A stretch of 23,564 nucleotides of DNA, taken from contig JAGDBE010000232.1 in the NCBI GenBank assembly GCA_017959195.1, positions 1 through 23,564 on the forward strand. Direction: 5' to 3'. Of this stretch, positions 7,765-15,621 are shown one piece after another. Made by a program: the position numbers and the translations under genes. The stretch's first letter is position 1. Each line of letters begins with the position of its first letter. Origin of the DNA: Clostridia bacterium (GTDB taxonomy: Bacteria; Bacillota; Clostridia; Oscillospirales; CAG-382). The notes beneath the pieces were generated by a model. The model was not told where the DNA came from and made no database searches. It saw only the letters and a program-made list of their open reading frames with translations.

Positions 7765-8838
7765 ATGTTTGAAAACCTGCGCGAAGCGGAAAAACACTAC
7801 GTCGAAATAGGCGAACAACTTATGGACCCGGGCGTTGCGGGCGACCCCGAAAAGCTCAAAAATCTCATGAAGGAACATAAGAACTTAACTCCCGTAATAG
7901 AAAAATACCGCGAATATAAGACCGCCGAGGACAATCTTTTTCAGGCAAAGGAACTGCTCGACGAGGGCGGACTCGATGCCGGAATGAAGGAGATGGCGGA
8001 AGAGGAGATAAAGACTTCCAAAGCCGATATCGAGAGGATAACCGAGGAACTTAAAATACTTCTGCTCCCCAAAGACGAAAACGACGACAGAAACGTCATA
8101 GTCGAGATAAGGGCGGGCACCGGCGGCGAGGAGGCGGCGCTTTTCGCGCATAGCCTTTTCAGAATGTACAGCATGTACGCCGAGTCGAAGAAATATAAGA
8201 TAGAAGTGCTGAATATAAACGAAACCGAGCTCGGAGGAGTAAAGGAAGTGTCGTTTATGGTGGAAGGCGAGGGCGCCTATTCGAGATTCAAATTCGAAAG
8301 CGGCGTTCATAGAGTGCAGAGGGTTCCCGAAACGGAAACGCAGGGCAGAATACATACGTCTGCGGTAACAGTTGCGGTGCTTCCCGAAGCCGAGGACGTC
8401 GAAGTCGAGATAAACCCGAACGACCTTGAAATAGATACTTACAGAAGCGGCGGCGCGGGCGGCCAGCACGTCAATAAACCCGACTCCGCCATAAGAATAA
8501 CGCATCTTCCCACGGGAATAGTCGTCGAATGCCAGGACGAGAGAAGCCAGTTCAAGAATAGGGATAAGGCGATGAAAATGCTCAAAACCAAACTTCTCGA
8601 TATGGAGAGGGAAAAACAGCAGAACGCCATAGCGTCCGAAAGAAAGAGCCAGGTCGGAACGGGAGACCGAAGCGAGCGCATAAGGACCTATAACTACCCG
8701 CAGGGCAGAATGACCGACCATAGAATAAACCTCACGATGTATTCGCTCGAAACGATACTCGACGGCAGACTCGACGAGATAATAGACGCGCTCATAACGG
8801 CTGACAGAGCCGAAAAACTGCAGAATTCGCAAATCTGA
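7765..8838 (+). CDS. prfA: Peptide chain release factor 1
   Basis: Class I release factor that reads UAA and UAG stop codons and triggers peptide release. At 357 residues it has the usual length. The codon-recognition tripeptide is P-E-T (188-190), a PxT form typical of RF1 rather than the SPF of RF2, and the catalytic GGQ is at 232-234 within RSGGAGGQHVN. The domain around it, ITHLPTGIVVECQDERSQ, is highly conserved. The ribosome binding site is modest (GAAAGG about 14 bases upstream of the ATG). The gene for the GGQ glutamine methyltransferase (prmC), which often follows prfA, is absent here; sua5 follows directly instead. RF1 identity is certain. Confidence 0.98.
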   Translation: MFENLREAEKHYVEIGEQLMDPGVAGDPEKLKNLMKEHKNLTPVIEKYREYKTAEDNLFQAKELLDEGGLDAGMKEMAEEEIKTSKADIERITEELKILLLPKDENDDRNVIVEIRAGTGGEEAALFAHSLFRMYSMYAESKKYKIEVLNINETELGGVKEVSFMVEGEGAYSRFKFESGVHRVQRVPETETQGRIHTSAVTVAVLPEAEDVEVEINPNDLEIDTYRSGGAGGQHVNKPDSAIRITHLPTGIVVECQDERSQFKNRDKAMKMLKTKLLDMEREKQQNAIASERKSQVGTGDRSERIRTYNYPQGRMTDHRINLTMYSLETILDGRLDEIIDALITADRAEKLQNSQI

Positions 8839-8871
8839 TTTTGAAAACCCGGAAAGGAAAAATCATTTTTC

Positions 8872-9933
8872 ATGATACTCGCAAAGACGGAGATATTAAA
8901 AGTTTCAAAAAACGCCGGTACGGCGGAAGATATTGAAAAACTGAAATTTGCGTCCGACGTAATAAAAAGGGGCGGACTTTGCGTTTTCCCGACCGAAACC
9001 GTGTACGGACTCGGCGCCGACGCGCTTAACGAAAAAGCCGTGAAATCCATATATGAAGCAAAGGGCAGACCGCAGAACAACCCGCTCATAATACACCTTT
9101 CGGATAAAAAGGAAATAGAAAAATACTGCTTGACCGAAGGCGCTTGCGGACTTGAAAAATTGACTTCCCTCATGCCCGCACCCTTAACCGTGATACTGAA
9201 AGCAAAGGATATAGTACCCAAAGCAACTACGGGAGGGCTTGATACCGTCGCTTTCAGAATTCCCGCAAACGCGGTTGCAAGAAAGCTCATTGAACTTTCC
9301 GGAACGCCGGTTGCGGCGCCTTCCGCAAATATTTCGGGAAAACCCAGCCCCACAAACGCAAAAGACGTGATAGAGGATATGGATTCAAAAGTCGACGTCA
9401 TCATCGACGGCGGCGAATGCGAAATAGGCATAGAATCCACCATAATCACACTTTGTGAAAACCCGCCGGTGCTGTTGAGACCGGGAAAGATATCGTTTGA
9501 AACGCTGACGGAACTGCTCGGAGAGGTGCATATGTCGCACGCCGTGCTCGATAGTTTGAAGCCCGGAGAGAAAATTTTGTCGCCGGGAATGGCGTATAAA
9601 CACTACGCGCCCGATAAACCCGTAATATTGCTCAAAGGCGGTACGGAAAAGAAAATAAACTACGTGAATGAGAAGAATAAATCGGAAAAGATAGCGGTCA
9701 TCTGCTACGAGAGCGATAGGGAAAAGATAAACTGTAAAGATACGCTGTGCGCGGGAGACGGAAATAATAACGAAGCGTACGCGGCAAAACTCTTTTCGCT
9801 GTTAAGAAGTACGGATAAACTCGATGCAGATAAGGTTTACGCTTTTCTGCCGAAGGATACAAGCGGTATATCGCTTGCGATATATAACAGACTTATGAGG
9901 GCGGCGGCCTTCAACGTGATAAATTTGGATTAA
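8872..9933 (+). CDS. sua5: Threonylcarbamoyl-AMP synthase (Sua5 type)
   Basis: Makes L-threonylcarbamoyladenylate from threonine, bicarbonate and ATP, the first step of the t6A37 modification of ANN-decoding tRNAs. The 353-residue form has both the YrdC domain and the C-terminal Sua5 domain, so it is the long Sua5 type rather than short TsaC. Visible motifs are PTETVYGLGADA (40-51), KGRPQNNPLIIH (64-75), APSANISGKPSPTNA, the IIDGG and IGIESTI strands, and LRPGKI; the linker LSPGMAYKHYAPDKP that folds over the active site in Sua5 enzymes is intact. The start at 8872 has GGAAAGGA about 13 bases upstream. The prfA-sua5 neighbourhood is common in Firmicutes. It may act with TsaB, TsaD and TsaE encoded elsewhere. 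Confidence 0.95.
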   Translation: MILAKTEILKVSKNAGTAEDIEKLKFASDVIKRGGLCVFPTETVYGLGADALNEKAVKSIYEAKGRPQNNPLIIHLSDKKEIEKYCLTEGACGLEKLTSLMPAPLTVILKAKDIVPKATTGGLDTVAFRIPANAVARKLIELSGTPVAAPSANISGKPSPTNAKDVIEDMDSKVDVIIDGGECEIGIESTIITLCENPPVLLRPGKISFETLTELLGEVHMSHAVLDSLKPGEKILSPGMAYKHYAPDKPVILLKGGTEKKINYVNEKNKSEKIAVICYESDREKINCKDTLCAGDGNNNEAYAAKLFSLLRSTDKLDADKVYAFLPKDTSGISLAIYNRLMRAAAFNVINLD

Positions 9934-9947
9934 GACGGAGAGAAAAA

Positions 9948-10565
9948 GTGAAGATTATCGGCTTGACGGGCGCAAGCGGCGCAGGAAAAGGCACAGTCGC
10001 AAAAATAATGTCCGAAAAATACGGCGCATTACATATTGATACCGATCTTACCGCAAGAGAAGTCGTGAGAAAGGGAAAACCCTGCCTTGAAGAGCTGAAA
10101 AACGCCTTCGGAAGCGAAATAATAAGAAAAAGCGGCCGCCTTGACAGGAAAAAACTCGCGGGCATAGCGTTTTCCGATAAAGAAAACCATAAAAAACTCA
10201 ATAAAATCACGCACTATTATATAAACGCAGAAGTCGGAAAAATAATCGAAAAAGCAAAAAAATCAGGAAAAACGGAGTATCTCGTGATAGACGCGCCGCT
10301 GCTTTTTGAAAGCGGCGAAGATAAACTCTGCGACGTAACGCTTGCAGTTCTGGCGGATAAGGAAACGCGAAAGAAAAGAATAATAAAACGGGATAAATTA
10401 TCGGAGAAGTCGGCGGAAAACAGAATAAACGCCGGAAAAGAAGACGGATATTACAGGAAAAAATGCGATTACGTTCTGGAAAACCGCGGAGAAACGCTTG
10501 AGGAATTCGAAAAAGAAGCAAAAACGTTTCTTGAAAAAATGTTTTCGGAAATATCCGGAAAATAA
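9948..10565 (+). CDS. coaE: Dephospho-CoA kinase (GTG start)
   Basis: Catalyses the last step of coenzyme A synthesis, ATP-dependent phosphorylation of the 3' hydroxyl of dephospho-CoA. The 205-residue protein opens with the P-loop GASGAGKGT (8-16), slightly unlike the common GGIGSGKS but consistent with the fold, then HIDTDLTAREVV, the family LVIDAPLLFESG segment and the lid region around RIIKRDKLS. The start is GTG at 9948, preceded by GGAGAG six bases upstream; no ATG is available near the P-loop. It follows sua5 by 14 bases. Confidence in the assignment is high on overall pattern and length. Confidence 0.93.
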   Translation: MKIIGLTGASGAGKGTVAKIMSEKYGALHIDTDLTAREVVRKGKPCLEELKNAFGSEIIRKSGRLDRKKLAGIAFSDKENHKKLNKITHYYINAEVGKIIEKAKKSGKTEYLVIDAPLLFESGEDKLCDVTLAVLADKETRKKRIIKRDKLSEKSAENRINAGKEDGYYRKKCDYVLENRGETLEEFEKEAKTFLEKMFSEISGK

Positions 10566-10587
10566 GCTTGACTGAAAGGCATATGAT

Positions 10588-11217
10588 ATGAGAAAATCAT
10601 TTGTAATCATAACGATTCTGGTGCTCGCCGCAATACTTGCGACGCTGTGGACGTTTTTTTCTGATTTGATACTCAAAAAAACGCACCCGCTGCCGTATAA
10701 TGAAACGGTAAAGAAATACAGCGCGGTATACGCCGTGCCGGAAGAAATAATATACGCGGTGATAAATACAGAAAGCGAATTCAAGAGCGACGCCGTGTCA
10801 AAGAAGGGCGCGATAGGACTTATGCAGATAATGCCCGAAACGTTCGAATGGCTCTGCTCGAAAAACTCTGAGGAGGACGCAAGCGCCGAACTGCTGTATA
10901 ATCCTGAAGTGAATATAAAATACGGCACATATTATTTGAGCCTGCTTTATTCCGAATACGGAGTTTGGGAGACGGTTTACGCGGCGTATAACGCGGGACG
11001 GAGTACGGTAAACGCATGGCTTTCCGATACGAGGTACAATAATAACGGAAAGCTCGTGAATATTCCGTATCCCGAAACGGCAAAATATACCGAGAAGGTG
11101 TCCAAAAGCGCGGCGATATATAAGAAACTCTATTTTTCGGGCGAAAAATCGGAGGACGAAGATGAGGACCCCGGTATAAACAGCGCGGCTTACGGCACCG
11201 TGGTGTCATCGGATTAA
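10588..11217 (+). CDS. Membrane-anchored lytic transglycosylase (SLT/GH23)
   Basis: Peptidoglycan lytic transglycosylase that would cleave the MurNAc-GlcNAc bond with formation of an anhydro product. A short basic start and a hydrophobic segment (about 5-27) anchor it outside the membrane; the SLT domain follows. The catalytic glutamate is expected to be E62 in the ES motif, followed by GAIGLMQIMPET (74-85) and AYNAGRSTVNAWL, both classic family signatures. The tail after about residue 190 is acidic (SEDEDEDPG) and low in complexity. Length 209 fits the small GH23 forms of Firmicutes. GAAAGG lies eight bases before the ATG; another ATG five bases earlier is out of frame. A role in wall remodelling or in making room for envelope complexes is likely. 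Confidence 0.93.
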   Translation: MRKSFVIITILVLAAILATLWTFFSDLILKKTHPLPYNETVKKYSAVYAVPEEIIYAVINTESEFKSDAVSKKGAIGLMQIMPETFEWLCSKNSEEDASAELLYNPEVNIKYGTYYLSLLYSEYGVWETVYAAYNAGRSTVNAWLSDTRYNNNGKLVNIPYPETAKYTEKVSKSAAIYKKLYFSGEKSEDEDEDPGINSAAYGTVVSSD

Positions 11218-11262
11218 AAAAGATTATTATAAAAATTTTTAAAATATAAGAGAGGAAAAACT

Positions 11263-12678
11263 ATGTCGAAAGAGAATAAAACCAAAGCGGAAGCGCAGAA
11301 AGAAAAACTGTTTGCAGAAAATAAGAACGCATACGAAGTTTGTAACGACGCGGAGATAAAAAAGGCGTATAAATACTGCGAAAGCTATAAAAAATTCATG
11401 AACGAGGCGAAGACCGAACGCGAAAGCGTAGATAAAGCGGTTGAAATGCTCAAAAAAGCGGGCTTTACCCCTTTCGAATACGGAAAAAAATATTCGACGG
11501 GCGATAAAGTTTACCTCAATAACAGGGGAAAAGCGCTTTATATCACGGTTTTCGGAAAAAAGAACCTGGAAGAGGGACTAAATATCGCGGCGGCGCATAA
11601 CGACAGCCCGAGAATCGACCTTAAACAGTGCCCGCTTTACGAAGACGGCGGAATGGCGCTCTTTAAGACGCACTATTACGGCGGAATAAAGAAATATCAG
11701 TGGGTAACCGTGCCGCTCGCACTTCACGGAGTTATAGTGAAAGAAAACGGGGAAGTCATAAACGTTTGTATAGGCGAAGACGAAAACGACCCGGTGTTCT
11801 ATATAACAGACCTGCTCCCGCACCTCGGAAAAGACCAGGAAGCAAAGACGCTCGGAAAGGCGTTCACGGGAGAACAGCTGAATGTTCTCGTAGGAAGTAA
11901 ACCTTACGGCGACGAAAAGATAAGCGAAAAGATAAAACTCAACGTGCTTGCACTGCTTAACGAAAAATACGGAACAACCGAAGCCGACCTCGTTTCGAGC
12001 GAGCTGTGCCTGGTTCCCGCAGCAAAGGCAAGGGATATCGGCTTTGACAGAAGCATTATAGGCGCTTACGGACACGACGACAGAGTCTGCGCGTATCCGA
12101 TAGTGACGGCGGCGATTGAAGTCGCAAAGACCGTGCCGGAATATACCTGCGTTACGATACTCGCCGATAAAGAGGAAATCGGAAGCGAGGGAAATACGGG
12201 CATGCAGTCGTTCGCATTTGAAAATATGCTCGTCGAGATGGCGGAAAACGCGAAGGTTAACCCCAGAAAGATGTTTGAAAACTCAAAGTGCCTTTCTGCT
12301 GACGTCAACTCCTGCTACGACCCCACCTACCCGGAGGTTTACGAGGCGAGAAACTCGGCGTTTCTGAATAAGGGAGTCGCCGTAACGAAATTCACGGGCG
12401 CAAGGGGAAAGTCCTCAACGAACGACGCGCACGCGGAATACGTAGGACTCGTAAGAAAAATATTCAACGAAAATAAAGTGCTGTGGCAGGCGTGCGAACT
12501 CGGTAAAGTGGATATAGGCGGCGGCGGAACGGTCGCAATGTATCTCGCAAAGCTCAATATCGACGTAATAGACGTAGGCGTGCCGGTGCTCTCAATGCAC
12601 GCGCCTTACGAAGCGGTTTCAAAGACCGACGTTTATATGACGTATAAGGCGTTCTGCGCATTTTTCGAAAGAAAATAA
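11263..12678 (+). CDS. M18 family aminopeptidase
   Basis: Zinc aminopeptidase of peptidase family M18, cytoplasmic, usually assembling as a dodecameric shell that trims peptides. In the 471 residues the metal and catalytic residues can be followed: H112 and D114 in AHNDSPR, an aspartate at D272 or D273 in GHDDRV, E304-E305 in DKEEIGSEGNTG, D347 in SADVNS and H446 in SMHAPYE. A glycine run (GGGGT, 419-423) is also present. This set matches the two-metal site of M18 enzymes. A long N-terminal helix rich in lysine and glutamate precedes the domain. GAGAGGA lies nine bases before the ATG; the 45-base gap upstream is AT-rich but I see no convincing promoter. Substrate preference (acidic or neutral residues) is not predictable here. 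Confidence 0.93.
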   Translation: MSKENKTKAEAQKEKLFAENKNAYEVCNDAEIKKAYKYCESYKKFMNEAKTERESVDKAVEMLKKAGFTPFEYGKKYSTGDKVYLNNRGKALYITVFGKKNLEEGLNIAAAHNDSPRIDLKQCPLYEDGGMALFKTHYYGGIKKYQWVTVPLALHGVIVKENGEVINVCIGEDENDPVFYITDLLPHLGKDQEAKTLGKAFTGEQLNVLVGSKPYGDEKISEKIKLNVLALLNEKYGTTEADLVSSELCLVPAAKARDIGFDRSIIGAYGHDDRVCAYPIVTAAIEVAKTVPEYTCVTILADKEEIGSEGNTGMQSFAFENMLVEMAENAKVNPRKMFENSKCLSADVNSCYDPTYPEVYEARNSAFLNKGVAVTKFTGARGKSSTNDAHAEYVGLVRKIFNENKVLWQACELGKVDIGGGGTVAMYLAKLNIDVIDVGVPVLSMHAPYEAVSKTDVYMTYKAFCAFFERK

Positions 12679-12702
12679 TAAGGAAGACGGGAAAACGAAA
12701 GT

Positions 12703-13479
12703 ATGAAAAAAATCATTCCGCTTTTTTCAGGATCAAGCGGAAACTGCACTTATATAAAATACGATGACGAGGAAATCCTCGTCGACGCGGGCGTTTCAAT
12801 GAAGATGATAGAATGCGCGCTGAATAGCATAAATACCGAGCTTTCGCATATAAAAGCGATTTTCGTAACGCATGAGCATACAGACCATATAAAGGGCGTC
12901 GAAGCGATATCAAAGGCGTGCGGAATCCCGGTGTACATAAACGGCGCGTCGGCGGAATACGCCGTACAGAACGGCATTTTCTTCGAAACGCAGAAATATA
13001 TAAACGAAAAGAACGCACTCGACAGCGTGGATTTGAATAAAATACACGCCGATATATTCAAGACTCCGCACGACTCGTGCGGAAGCGTCGGATATAGGTT
13101 TACTTTTGCCGACGGAAGCGCGCTCGGTTACGCCACCGATATGGGATATATCACAAAAGGGGTTGCCGAAGCGCTTTTCGGCTGCGAAACAGTGATTCTG
13201 GAAAGTAATCACGACTTGGAAATGCTGAAAAACGGACCTTATCCGTATTATCTGAAACATAGAATTCTGTCGGATAAGGGACACCTCTCAAATAATGCGT
13301 CTGCGGACTTTCTGCCGTATCTCTTCGAAAAGGGGAACAAAAAAGTGATACTCGCACATCTGTCTGAGCATAACAATACCCCGAGAATCGCTTACGAAAC
13401 AAATACCGACGCGCTGAAAAAAGAGGGAATAAACGCCGACGAAATGAAGATAACCGTTGCAATGAAATCAATATTATAG
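12703..13479 (+). CDS. WalJ/YycJ-like metallo-beta-lactamase-fold hydrolase
   Basis: Metallo-beta-lactamase superfamily protein with the features of the YycJ (WalJ) group: an N-terminal FSGSSGNCTYI motif (8-18), LVDAGVS, the metal-binding HEHTDH (57-62), a later H of PHDSCGSVGYRF, YATDMGY (the family TDTG-like strand) and the terminal LAHLSEHNN. At 258 residues it has full family length. YycJ is proposed to be a nuclease of DNA; in Bacillus it belongs to the walRK cluster, but no walRK genes are present here, so any link to wall control should not be assumed. The start has GGAAG and GGGAAAA upstream. It sits between an aminopeptidase and a histidine phosphatase, within the same gene run. Confidence 0.9.
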   Translation: MKKIIPLFSGSSGNCTYIKYDDEEILVDAGVSMKMIECALNSINTELSHIKAIFVTHEHTDHIKGVEAISKACGIPVYINGASAEYAVQNGIFFETQKYINEKNALDSVDLNKIHADIFKTPHDSCGSVGYRFTFADGSALGYATDMGYITKGVAEALFGCETVILESNHDLEMLKNGPYPYYLKHRILSDKGHLSNNASADFLPYLFEKGNKKVILAHLSEHNNTPRIAYETNTDALKKEGINADEMKITVAMKSIL

Positions 13480-13506
13480 GGAAAAACTTTTAAGGAAAAA
13501 ACGTAA

Positions 13507-14154
13507 ATGACAAGACTTGTAGTAGTAAGACACGCGGAAAGCGAAGGCAATTTTTTAAGGGAATTTCATGGACAGTATAATTCGGACATAACCGAAAAAG
13601 GACACGTTCAGGCGGAATGCACCGCAAAATTTCTGGACGGAGTAAAAATCGATAAAATATATTCAAGCGACATAAAAAGGGCTTATTCCACCGCAAAACA
13701 CGTTGCAGACAGAAAAGGCCTTGAAATAATCAAAGACGAGGGCTTGAGAGAAATTTTCGCAGGCGAATGGGAGAGGAAAAGCTTTTACGCATTGCCGGAG
13801 GAGTACCCGGAACTCTTCGAAAAATGGAAAACCCATAAATCGCAGTGCACACTTCCGGGCGGAGAGTCGGTTTCGCATCTGGCGCATAGAATTATAAACG
13901 AATTTGAAAAAATCGCGCGCGAAAACGAGGGCAAAACCGTGCTCGTCGTAACCCACGCAACGCCGATTGCGTCGCTCATCTGCCTGTGGAAGGGAAAAGA
14001 ACTTTCATATATGGACGATACTCCTTGGGCGGCCAACGCGTCGGTAAGCATAGTCGATTATATAAAAGACGGAGAATATAAAATAGAGATGCTCGCATAC
14101 TCGGAACATCTCGAAAAGGAAGGTCTTCTTACGACGCTGCCAAAAAGCGTGTGA
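13507..14154 (+). CDS. Histidine phosphatase (phosphoglycerate mutase-like)
   Basis: Member of the histidine phosphatase superfamily, branch 1. RHAES (8-12) supplies the phospho-acceptor H9 and R8; R58 (KRAYSTA), E82 (REIFAGEWE) and H150 (THATPI) complete the expected phosphate pocket. The GEWE segment and short length (215 residues) are closer to CobC/GpmB-type small-molecule phosphatases than to true glycolytic mutases. The substrate is unknown; no cobalamin genes are in the window, so alpha-ribazole phosphatase should not be assigned. Ribosome binding site AAGGAA lies about 10 bases upstream. It is the last gene before the infC promoter; no hairpin terminator is visible after it, so read-through into the infC leader is possible. 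Confidence 0.9.
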   Translation: MTRLVVVRHAESEGNFLREFHGQYNSDITEKGHVQAECTAKFLDGVKIDKIYSSDIKRAYSTAKHVADRKGLEIIKDEGLREIFAGEWERKSFYALPEEYPELFEKWKTHKSQCTLPGGESVSHLAHRIINEFEKIARENEGKTVLVVTHATPIASLICLWKGKELSYMDDTPWAANASVSIVDYIKDGEYKIEMLAYSEHLEKEGLLTTLPKSV

Positions 14155-14172
14155 AAATTTTTGCAAAAAACC

Positions 14173-14201
14173 TTGACAAACGCAAAATACTGTGATATTA
14201 T
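14173..14201 (+). promoter_or_regulatory. Strong promoter of the infC operon
   Basis: A perfect TTGACA (14173-14178), a 17-base spacer and TATTAT (14196-14201), with an extended -10 TGa directly before it. Predicted transcription starts near 14208, placing the whole leader structure at the 5' end of the RNA. This is the best promoter match in the window and fits a ribosomal-protein operon. Confidence 0.88.
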
Positions 14202-14207
14202 ATCTAA

Positions 14208-14370
14208 GACAAAGAAGCAGAGCAATCTCACCCGCCGTTAACAACGGAAGGTCAATAACGCGTACGGTAAAAAGCCGTAAGTGTTTGTGTATTGCTTTGC
14301 GAAGGATTGTTCCTTCGCATTTTTGTTTGAAAAAAGGATAAATTTTTTGAATTTTCTGGAGGTGTTTTTT
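14208..14370 (+). promoter_or_regulatory. L20-type leader of the infC-rpmI-rplT operon
   Basis: Untranslated leader between the promoter and infC. It holds a long closing helix pairing 14217-14226 with 14291-14300 (ten pairs, one G-U), enclosing two small hairpins: CCGTT/AACGG (14235-14239 with 14243-14247) and TACGG/CCGTA (14263-14267 with 14275-14279). The CTCACCCGCC and GGTCAATAACG segments look like the L20 leader seen before infC in other Firmicutes. An intrinsic terminator follows. In that class, L20 binding to the leader is expected to favour early termination, giving feedback control of IF3, L35 and L20 levels. The helix is read from the sequence; the class assignment is by pattern and gene context. 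Confidence 0.8.
14298..14328 (+). terminator. Attenuator in the infC leader
   Basis: TGCGAAGGA (14298-14306), loop TTGT and TCCTTCGCA (14311-14319) form a nine-pair stem followed by TTTTTGTTT. It lies 42 bases before the infC start codon, so it must be bypassed for expression. Its first three stem bases (14298-14300) are also used by the leader's closing helix. Confidence 0.85.
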
Positions 14371-14982
14371 ATAAGCGCAAAAGAGGTTATGATCAACGAA
14401 CAGATCAGAGCGAAAGAAGTAAGAGTAATAGACGGCGACGGTTCGCAGCTCGGAGTCATGAGCGTAAAGGACGCGCTGAAAATTGCGTATGCGAAAGATT
14501 TGGATCTCGTTGAGATTTCGCCGAATTCCGACCCGCCCGTATGCAGAGTAATGGACTACGGAAAGTACCGCTTTGAACGGGATAAGAAAGAAAAAGAAGC
14601 GAAAAAGAAACAGCAGATGATAGACGTTAAAGAAATCCAGCTGTCATGCAGAATAGACACGCACGACTTCGAGACGAAATTAAAGCACGCGAGAAAATTT
14701 CTCGACGCGGGCAATAAAGTCAAGGTGTGCGTAAAATTCAGAGGCAGAGAGATGGCGCATAGCGCCATCGGACAGGAGATAATAACGAAATTCGGAGACG
14801 CGTGCCTTGATATCGGAGTAATAGAAAAAATGCCGGTGCTCGACGGGCGTCAGATGATAATGTTTATCAATTCAAAACAAAACGTACCTCAGCAGGCGTC
14901 ATCCAAGAAGAAAGCGGCAAAGCCCGCGGAAAACGCCGTTAAAGAAGAGAAAAATGAATCCAATGACAAAGCGGAAGAATAA
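14371..14982 (+). CDS. infC: Translation initiation factor IF-3 (AUA start)
   Basis: IF-3 binds the 30S subunit, blocks 50S joining and checks the start codon and initiator tRNA. The start is placed at ATA (14371) because GGAGGTG (14358-14364) lies at the ideal distance, and the protein then begins (M)SAKEVMINEQIRAKEVRVID, typical of the family; an ATG six codons later has a purine run only two bases upstream, too close to work. Upstream in-frame GTG codons (from 14281) would put the attenuator inside the gene. Rare start codons are known for infC and serve IF-3 autocontrol. The two domains are intact: the N-domain with RVMDYGKYRFE and a lysine-rich linker, and the C-domain with KLKHARKFLDAGNKVKV and GRQMIMF. 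A charged tail of about 35 residues follows. Length 203. Confidence 0.93.
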   Translation: MSAKEVMINEQIRAKEVRVIDGDGSQLGVMSVKDALKIAYAKDLDLVEISPNSDPPVCRVMDYGKYRFERDKKEKEAKKKQQMIDVKEIQLSCRIDTHDFETKLKHARKFLDAGNKVKVCVKFRGREMAHSAIGQEIITKFGDACLDIGVIEKMPVLDGRQMIMFINSKQNVPQQASSKKKAAKPAENAVKEEKNESNDKAEE

Positions 14983-15013
14983 TTAAAAACAAAATTTGAA
15001 AGGAATGTTTACA

Positions 15014-15211
15014 TTGGCAAAGCAGAAATCACACAAGGCTACCGCGAAGCGCTTCAGCGTTACGAAGAGCGGAAAAGTAAAGTACAGCAGGTCATACAGA
15101 CGCCACAAGCTCGGTATAAAGGCGCCTAAGAGAAAGAGACAGCTCAGGGGCGGCGCAATTCTCAGCGAATCGTTTGCACCTACGGTAAAGAAACTTATCC
15201 CTTACGCTTAA
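15014..15211 (+). CDS. rpmI: Ribosomal protein L35 (TTG start)
   Basis: Large-subunit protein L35, 65 residues. Beginning at TTG (15014) the protein reads (M)AKQKSHKATAKRFSVTKSG, matching the family start PKxKTHKATAKRF; the rest (YSRSYRRHKLG, KRKRQLRGGA, KLIPY end) is standard. GAAAGGA (14998-15004) is nine bases upstream. An in-frame ATG at 15005 and TTG at 14996 would fall in or before that site and add residues foreign to L35, so they are rejected. It lies 31 bases after infC and 37 before rplT, in the universal infC-rpmI-rplT order, and shares the leader-controlled transcript. Confidence 0.95.
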   Translation: MAKQKSHKATAKRFSVTKSGKVKYSRSYRRHKLGIKAPKRKRQLRGGAILSESFAPTVKKLIPYA

Positions 15212-15248
15212 ATAATTAAAAATAATAACCGAAAGGAATGTGGCATAA

Positions 15249-15602
15249 ATGGCAAGAGTAAAAGGCGCTCTTATGACAAGAAAGAGACGCAATAAAGTAT
15301 TAAAAGCAGCAAAAGGATATTGGGGCGCAAAGAGCAAGCACTTCAAGATGGCAAAACAGGCCGTAATGAAGAGCGGCAACTATGCGTTCATAGGAAGAAA
15401 GCTCAAGAAGAGAGACTTCAGAAAACTGTGGATAACGAGAATATCCGCCGAAGCAAAGGTAAACGGCATAAACTACTCGCAGTTTATGAACGGACTTAAA
15501 AAGGCGGGCGTAACGCTTAACAGAAAAATGCTCTCGGAAATTGCGATTTCCGATAAAGAAGGCTTTGCAAAACTCGTTGAACAGGCAAAGGCCGCACTTT
15601 AA
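15249..15602 (+). CDS. rplT: Ribosomal protein L20
   Basis: L20, 117 residues, a primary 23S rRNA-binding protein needed early in 50S assembly. It shows the basic N-terminal arm with MTRKRRNKVLKAAKGYWG, then AVMKSGNYAFIGRKLKKRDFRKLW and the C-terminal globular domain containing YSQFMNGLKKAGVTLNRKML and LVEQAKAAL. In Firmicutes and proteobacteria free L20 represses its own operon; here the target is expected to be the leader at 14208-14370. The ribosome binding site GAAAGGA (15231-15237) repeats the one before rpmI. The gene ends 23 bases before a strong terminator, so the operon closes here. Confidence 0.98.
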   Translation: MARVKGALMTRKRRNKVLKAAKGYWGAKSKHFKMAKQAVMKSGNYAFIGRKLKKRDFRKLWITRISAEAKVNGINYSQFMNGLKKAGVTLNRKMLSEIAISDKEGFAKLVEQAKAAL

Positions 15603-15621
15603 GCATACAAAACAAAAAGGT

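Noticed and set aside
7885..8832. 315-codon open frame on the minus strand opposite prfA
   Set aside because: It lies wholly antisense to a certain gene, has no recognisable domain and is rich in Arg, Phe and Tyr, as expected from reading the complement. Similar long antisense frames at 2180-2890, 5398-6180 and 15694-16560 are rejected for the same reason.
13507..14154. Alpha-ribazole phosphatase (cobC)
   Set aside because: Length and motifs fit, but no cobalamin genes are present; substrate left open.
14281..14370. Upstream GTG extension of infC
   Set aside because: It would put the attenuator hairpin inside the coding region, has no ribosome binding site and gives a Phe/Cys-rich N-terminus unlike any IF-3.
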